Origin: an uncultured Eubacteriales bacterium | GTDB taxonomy: Bacteria > Bacillota > Clostridia > Christensenellales > Aristaeellaceae | Assembly (NCBI GenBank): GCA_902798105.1 | Contig: CADBVG010000049.1 | Location: 25,177 to 61,364, forward strand | Direction of reading: 5' to 3' | Length of the DNA stretch: 36,188 nucleotides | In this document: in pieces, positions 33,284 through 36,188 of the stretch | How the letters are laid out: each line of letters begins with the position of its first letter | Position numbering within the stretch: the stretch's first letter is position 1 | The notes under the pieces: generated by a model | Databases searched by the model: none | The model's input: the letters and a program-made list of their open reading frames with translations, nothing else | Told to the model about the DNA's origin: nothing | Made by a program: the position numbers and the translations under genes

Positions 33284-33312
33284 ATCATTTCACATTTTGT
33301 GGCGTTTGTCAA
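33284..33312 (-). promoter_or_regulatory. Promoter of the modular-protein / L,D-transpeptidase operon
   Basis: Minus strand TTGACA (33312-33307), 17-bp spacer, AATGAT (33289-33284). The leader is about 200 nt and includes the inverted repeat and MITE copy 3. Confidence 0.8.
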
Positions 33313-33342
33313 TACGCCATTTTGTTTTTTCACGATGGCAAA

Positions 33343-34536
33343 TTATTCCTTGGGATGGTTTTCCAGCACTTCCGCCAGCGCGGGTACGATTACCTTTCGC
33401 CTGGAGGCGCCGGGCCGCAGGATATAGGCCGTGCCATCAAACACCAGCTTGTCCCCGAAGGCCTCCTTCAGGGCCTCCGCGGCGGCTTCATCGGAAGCCA
33501 CCAGATAGTTGACGGAGATATCGTCGTGGAATATGGAGATCTGGGCAAAGGCCATGTCCGCGCCGTGGGCCGCCGCCATGTCGGGCATGATCGCCGCCAT
33601 GCGCTTCGACAGGTCCTGGGCAATCTCCTCATCGTATGCATTCACACAGCCGATGCAGTAGAAGGTACCACCGCTCTCGTAGTCCTTCACATCCGATTCA
33701 AAAATCTCCACGTCGGTCATGCCCTCATAGGAGATGGATTGCTTGTAGAGCTCCGCATAGAAGGCGTTCACATCCCCGATGCCGGCGGCCTCGCTGAGCC
33801 ATGCAATTGCCTCGCGGTCGGCGGTGGTGGTGTTTTCGTTCTTCATGCCGTTGGTATCGGACAGTATCGCGCCGAGCATCAGCATGGCGGTCTGGGCGTC
33901 CACCTCCACGCCGTAGTTGCGGTAGCGAATCCAGATGATCGTAGCGGTGCTGCCTATGGGGCGGGCGTCGTAGATCAGCTGGTTGCCGGTGATCACGCTG
34001 CCGTCGCCGTGGTGGTCGATGATGGTGACAACATGGGCATCCTGAAGGCCGTCGGCGGACTGGGAGTATTCGCTGTGGTCCACCAGTACCATGTTCAGGC
34101 CGGAGGCGTCCGCCAGCAGCTCGGGCTCGTCCACGCCCGCCTGCTTCAGTATGTACTTTGACTCGTTGTTGATCGGACCCAGTACGCACGCCTTCGCGTC
34201 ATAGCCCAGTGCGTTCAGCAGCCTTGCGTACAGTATGGCGCTGCAAACCGCGTCCGAGTCGGGCGTCTTGTGACCGGCGACGTATATGGGCCCCTCCTGC
34301 AGCGGAAGCGTTTCCAGCTCGGCGCGGTTCAGGCGGACATCCAGCGCCCGCTCCGCCTCCAGCGCCTCGAGCCGCTCCGCCATCGCCTGCACCTGCGCGG
34401 CGAGGTCAGACGGCGCGGGGGTCGCCGCGGCATCCGTCGTCTCCGCCACAGCGTTCAGTCCCGCAAGAAACAGGGCCAGCAGCAGGACCGCGCACAGCAA
34501 CATCCCGCGCCAGGGCATCGTTCTCACATTCCTCAT
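33343..34536 (-). CDS. Exported family II (DHH) inorganic pyrophosphatase homologue
   Basis: Family II pyrophosphatases (PpaC) hydrolyse pyrophosphate with Mn or Co and are normally cytosolic, about 310 residues. This 397-residue homologue has a signal peptide (about 1-31) and a short coiled-coil linker (about 44-80) first. All six metal ligands align in order and spacing with B. subtilis PpaC: His 89, Asp 93, Asp 95 (GHKTPDSDA), Asp 153 (VDHSE, usually DHN), His 175 (IIDHHG) and Asp 227 (ILSDTNG). The phosphate-binding SRRK motif is near the C-terminus. So an active exported enzyme is plausible; the substrate could be another phosphoanhydride or ester outside the cell. GAGGAGG precedes the ATG at 34536. 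Confidence 0.88.
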   Translation of the reverse strand: MRNVRTMPWRGMLLCAVLLLALFLAGLNAVAETTDAAATPAPSDLAAQVQAMAERLEALEAERALDVRLNRAELETLPLQEGPIYVAGHKTPDSDAVCSAILYARLLNALGYDAKACVLGPINNESKYILKQAGVDEPELLADASGLNMVLVDHSEYSQSADGLQDAHVVTIIDHHGDGSVITGNQLIYDARPIGSTATIIWIRYRNYGVEVDAQTAMLMLGAILSDTNGMKNENTTTADREAIAWLSEAAGIGDVNAFYAELYKQSISYEGMTDVEIFESDVKDYESGGTFYCIGCVNAYDEEIAQDLSKRMAAIMPDMAAAHGADMAFAQISIFHDDISVNYLVASDEAAAEALKEAFGDKLVFDGTAYILRPGASRRKVIVPALAEVLENHPKE

Positions 34537-34565
34537 GGGGTAACCTCCTCTTTGTTTCTGCCTGT

Positions 34566-34594
34566 ATTATATATGATATTTCGCGCCATTTCAA
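34566..34594 (-). promoter_or_regulatory. Promoter of the exported pyrophosphatase gene
   Basis: Minus strand TTGAAA (34594-34589), 17-bp spacer, TATAAT (34571-34566); leader about 25 nt. Confidence 0.8.
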
Positions 34595-34600
34595 GCCGTC

Positions 34601-34629
34601 TGGACTTCCACAGCCGTTTCAGGTATAAT
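34601..34629 (+). promoter_or_regulatory. Promoter of the wHTH-nuclease-like gene
   Basis: TGGACT (34601-34606), 17-bp spacer, TATAAT (34624-34629). It is back to back with the pyrophosphatase promoter, 6 bp apart, so one bound protein could affect both. Confidence 0.7.
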
Positions 34630-34661
34630 ATTTTTATGTCATTGTTTACCAAGGAGCGCTT

Positions 34662-35423
34662 ATGAACGAAGAGCAGCTGGAGCGAAGGGTTTGCTCCGTC
34701 ATCTGCCAGGGCGACGGGCTCAGGGCCAGGGATATCGCCGGCCGATTGAAGCTGGATCGAAGCACGGTCAATCACATACTGTACGCGTCGCCCCTGCTCA
34801 GGGAGCTGTGCTATCAGGACCGGGACTACCGGTGGCACGGCATCATCCGGCAGGCGCGGCCCCATTCCGGGCTTTTTGAATTCTGCGGCTATTACAGCCT
34901 GGTCGCCGAATTCCTCGACCTGACAGAAAAAGCCTGGATGGACAGGCTGATCGAGGGCTGCCAGCGCGTTGGCCGTAGTGTCAGCGACGCGCGGGGGCTG
35001 CTCCACTCCTTCCGGGATTGCAGAGCGCAGATGGTGCGGCTCTTTACCGACCTGTTGGACATGATCGGCGACGCCTGCCTGGACTGGGAGATCGCCTTTG
35101 AGTTCCGGCTCAAGCGTGCGCGCCGAATCCGCATCTACGCGGATGTGCTGGTCATCACCGAGGACAGGGTATTCTCGCTGGAATTCAAGATGAAGGATGC
35201 CGCGGAGCCGGAGGATATCTCCCAGGCGGCGAAGTACTGTCCCTACCTGGAAATTGTGTTCGGCCCGGGCTACGAGGTGCTTCCCGCGCTGGTGCTCACC
35301 GCAGCAAAGGACCTGTTCAACTATCGCGCCATCGGCGACAGCGACACCATCCTCCCGGTCTGCTCGGGCGACATGCTGTTCAACGTGTTCGACGAATACA
35401 TGGGGTTTTTAAGTGGGGAATGA
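34662..35423 (+). CDS. Winged-helix protein with a RecB/Cas4-like PD-(D/E)XK motif set
   Basis: I do not recognise a named family. The 253-residue protein opens with a helix-turn-helix (about residues 5-55, LRARDIAGRLKLDRSTVNHIL) followed by a wing-like YQDRDYRWHG. A helical region follows. Residues 145-195 carry what looks like a restriction-nuclease-fold core: FEFRLKRARRIRIYADVLVI (Asp 161), FSLEFKMK (Glu 174, Lys 176) and ISQAAKYCPY (Gln 188, Tyr 192), which reproduces the D...ExK...QxxxY order of RecB/Cas4 nucleases. Some helicase-linked DUF2075-type proteins have a similar region. No helicase or partner gene adjoins it. Role could be defence, repair or regulation. AAGGAG precedes the ATG. 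Confidence 0.65.
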   Translation: MNEEQLERRVCSVICQGDGLRARDIAGRLKLDRSTVNHILYASPLLRELCYQDRDYRWHGIIRQARPHSGLFEFCGYYSLVAEFLDLTEKAWMDRLIEGCQRVGRSVSDARGLLHSFRDCRAQMVRLFTDLLDMIGDACLDWEIAFEFRLKRARRIRIYADVLVITEDRVFSLEFKMKDAAEPEDISQAAKYCPYLEIVFGPGYEVLPALVLTAAKDLFNYRAIGDSDTILPVCSGDMLFNVFDEYMGFLSGE

Positions 35424-35449
35424 CCTTCCTCACAGGCCCTTTTTCCTGT

Positions 35450-36097
35450 TTAACCGGGTGCGTCCGGCAGATAATCATCCACCTGCCCGTCCCCGAATTT
35501 ATCCTGCCACGCGCGGTTGAAGCCCACCATGGACACGTCTGTGGAGGGATGCGCGATCAGCATGTCGAAGGTCTCCGGCGTGATCGTCACGGCGTGGCAG
35601 CCGACGATGGCCAGCTTGTCCACCTGCTCCACCGTGCGGAAGCTGGCGCCAAGCACCTTGCAGCGGTAGCCGGACCGGTCAAAAGCCTTCACGATCTCGT
35701 CCACGCAGCGCACGCCATCGGCGCCGATGTTGTCGATATGGCTGATGTAGGGCGCGGCGTAATCCGCCCCGGCCTTGGCCGCCATGATCGCCTGCATGGT
35801 GGAGTGAATGACGGTGACGCACACGCATATGCCCAGCGCCTTGCAGCGCTTGCAGGCCCTGTAGCCCTCGCGTACCGCCGGTAGCTTCACCACCAGGTTA
35901 TCGCCGAAGAAGGCGCGCAGTCGCACCGCCTGCTCGGTCATGTCCTCCGCGGTCTGCGCCGTGACCTGCACGAACAGCCGCTGGCCGGTTTGGCGGATGT
36001 AGCTCCTGTACGCCTCAAACAGCTCCGGCAGCGGTTTCGATGCCTTGGTCAGTATGTTCGGGTTGGTCGTGAAGCCGTCGATCGGGAAGTAAGGAGT
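35450..36097 (-). pseudogene. Transaldolase/fructose-6-phosphate aldolase-like gene, 5' end lost
   Basis: The frame encodes a TalC/MipB-type small transaldolase, a class I Schiff-base aldolase of about 215-220 residues. Visible parts are YFPIDGFTTNPNILTKASK, LFVQVTAQTAEDM, the Schiff-base Lys in NLVVKLPAVREG, AGADYAAPYISHID, KVLGASFRTVEQV and a normal C-terminus. Homology starts only at the TTNP strand: the first about 20 residues (MKFFIDTAN-like strand) are missing. In their place the frame runs into AT-rich DNA at about 36091-36104 with no start codon or ribosome site. The gene therefore looks cut by an insertion; it could also be an assembly join. A shorter product from the GTG at 35971 would lack the first barrel strands. 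Confidence 0.72.
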
Positions 36098-36188
36098 TGT
36101 GCATAAATTATTAATACATTATATCTTGTAATTTTCCCCAGTTTTTGCTATCATTACCTACAGGAGATGATAGTGTGTTGGGGAAGAA
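36098..36188. mobile_element. Probable insertion-sequence end (partial, runs off the window)
   Basis: Composition changes abruptly from GC-rich coding to AT-rich DNA inside the aldolase frame. Within the 91 bp there is a complete promoter (TTGTAA 36126-36131, 17 bp, TATCAT 36149-36154) and AGGAGATGA ahead of a GTG start, as at the left end of a compact IS. The exact boundary, inverted repeat and family cannot be fixed from one end. Confidence 0.5.
36175..36188 (+). CDS. Start of a gene cut by the window edge (possible transposase)
   Basis: GTG at 36175, 8 nt after AGGAG, begins Met-Leu-Gly-Lys before the sequence ends. Only four codons are visible, so identity is inferred from context alone; a start like this is compatible with an IS transposase but proves nothing. 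Confidence 0.35.

Noticed and set aside
35424..35449. Terminator between the convergent wHTH-nuclease-like gene and the aldolase remnant
   Set aside because: Only a 4-bp potential stem is visible around a pyrimidine run, too weak to call.

Overview
The window looks like one contig section from an uncultured, GC-rich (I estimate near 60% by eye) member of the Clostridia (Firmicutes). A SpoIID-type sporulation protein, the GlgC-GlgD-GlgA glycogen set with its catalytically degenerate GlgD, a HisZ plus short HisG pair, CUT1 sugar transport without a local ATPase, strong AGGAGG ribosome sites and TTGACA/TATAAT promoters all fit that group. A gut or rumen origin is an inference from the gene content only.

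Layout. 1-2442: spoIID-like lipoprotein gene (minus) and a divergent acetate kinase gene. 2561-7981: glycogen synthesis operon glgC-glgD-glgA followed by a CbbX/SpoVK-type AAA+ ATPase. 8109-9653: two envelope proteins, an SH3b pair and a membrane protein with a Pro/Glu/Thr stalk. 10098-17895: a histidine operon hisZ-G-D-C-[MITE]-B-H-A-F-IE, with a clear promoter and an inverted-repeat end; no histidinol-phosphate phosphatase gene is in it. 17954-19869: phosphorylase and RlmI-like rRNA methyltransferase (minus). 20055-21132: a small exported protein and a Ser/Thr-rich lipoprotein, separated by a second MITE copy. 21196-22461: exported alpha/beta hydrolase.

22675-30060 is a sugar-utilisation locus: GH127 beta-L-arabinofuranosidase, two CUT1 permeases and a solute-binding protein on the minus strand, an AraC regulator beside them and a divergent LacI regulator, with shared TGATTA-type palindromes as candidate operators. 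It probably imports and trims arabinofuranose-containing oligosaccharides.

30142-34536 holds three exported proteins on the minus strand: an L,D-transpeptidase, a 725-residue modular protein (Cys-pair repeats, two peptidoglycan-binding modules, and a C-terminal domain shared with the small exported protein at 20055), and an exported homologue of family II (DHH) pyrophosphatases with all metal ligands intact. 34662-35423 encodes a winged-helix protein with a RecB/Cas4-like nuclease motif set. The window ends in a transaldolase-like gene that loses its N-terminus at a sharp AT-rich boundary, probably the end of an insertion sequence.

The most distinctive features are a three-copy non-autonomous inverted-repeat element (75 bp identical in all copies, 4-bp target duplications TTAA, TTAA and CTTG), the exported pyrophosphatase homologue, the shared secreted domain, and a histone-H1-like tail on glycogen synthase.
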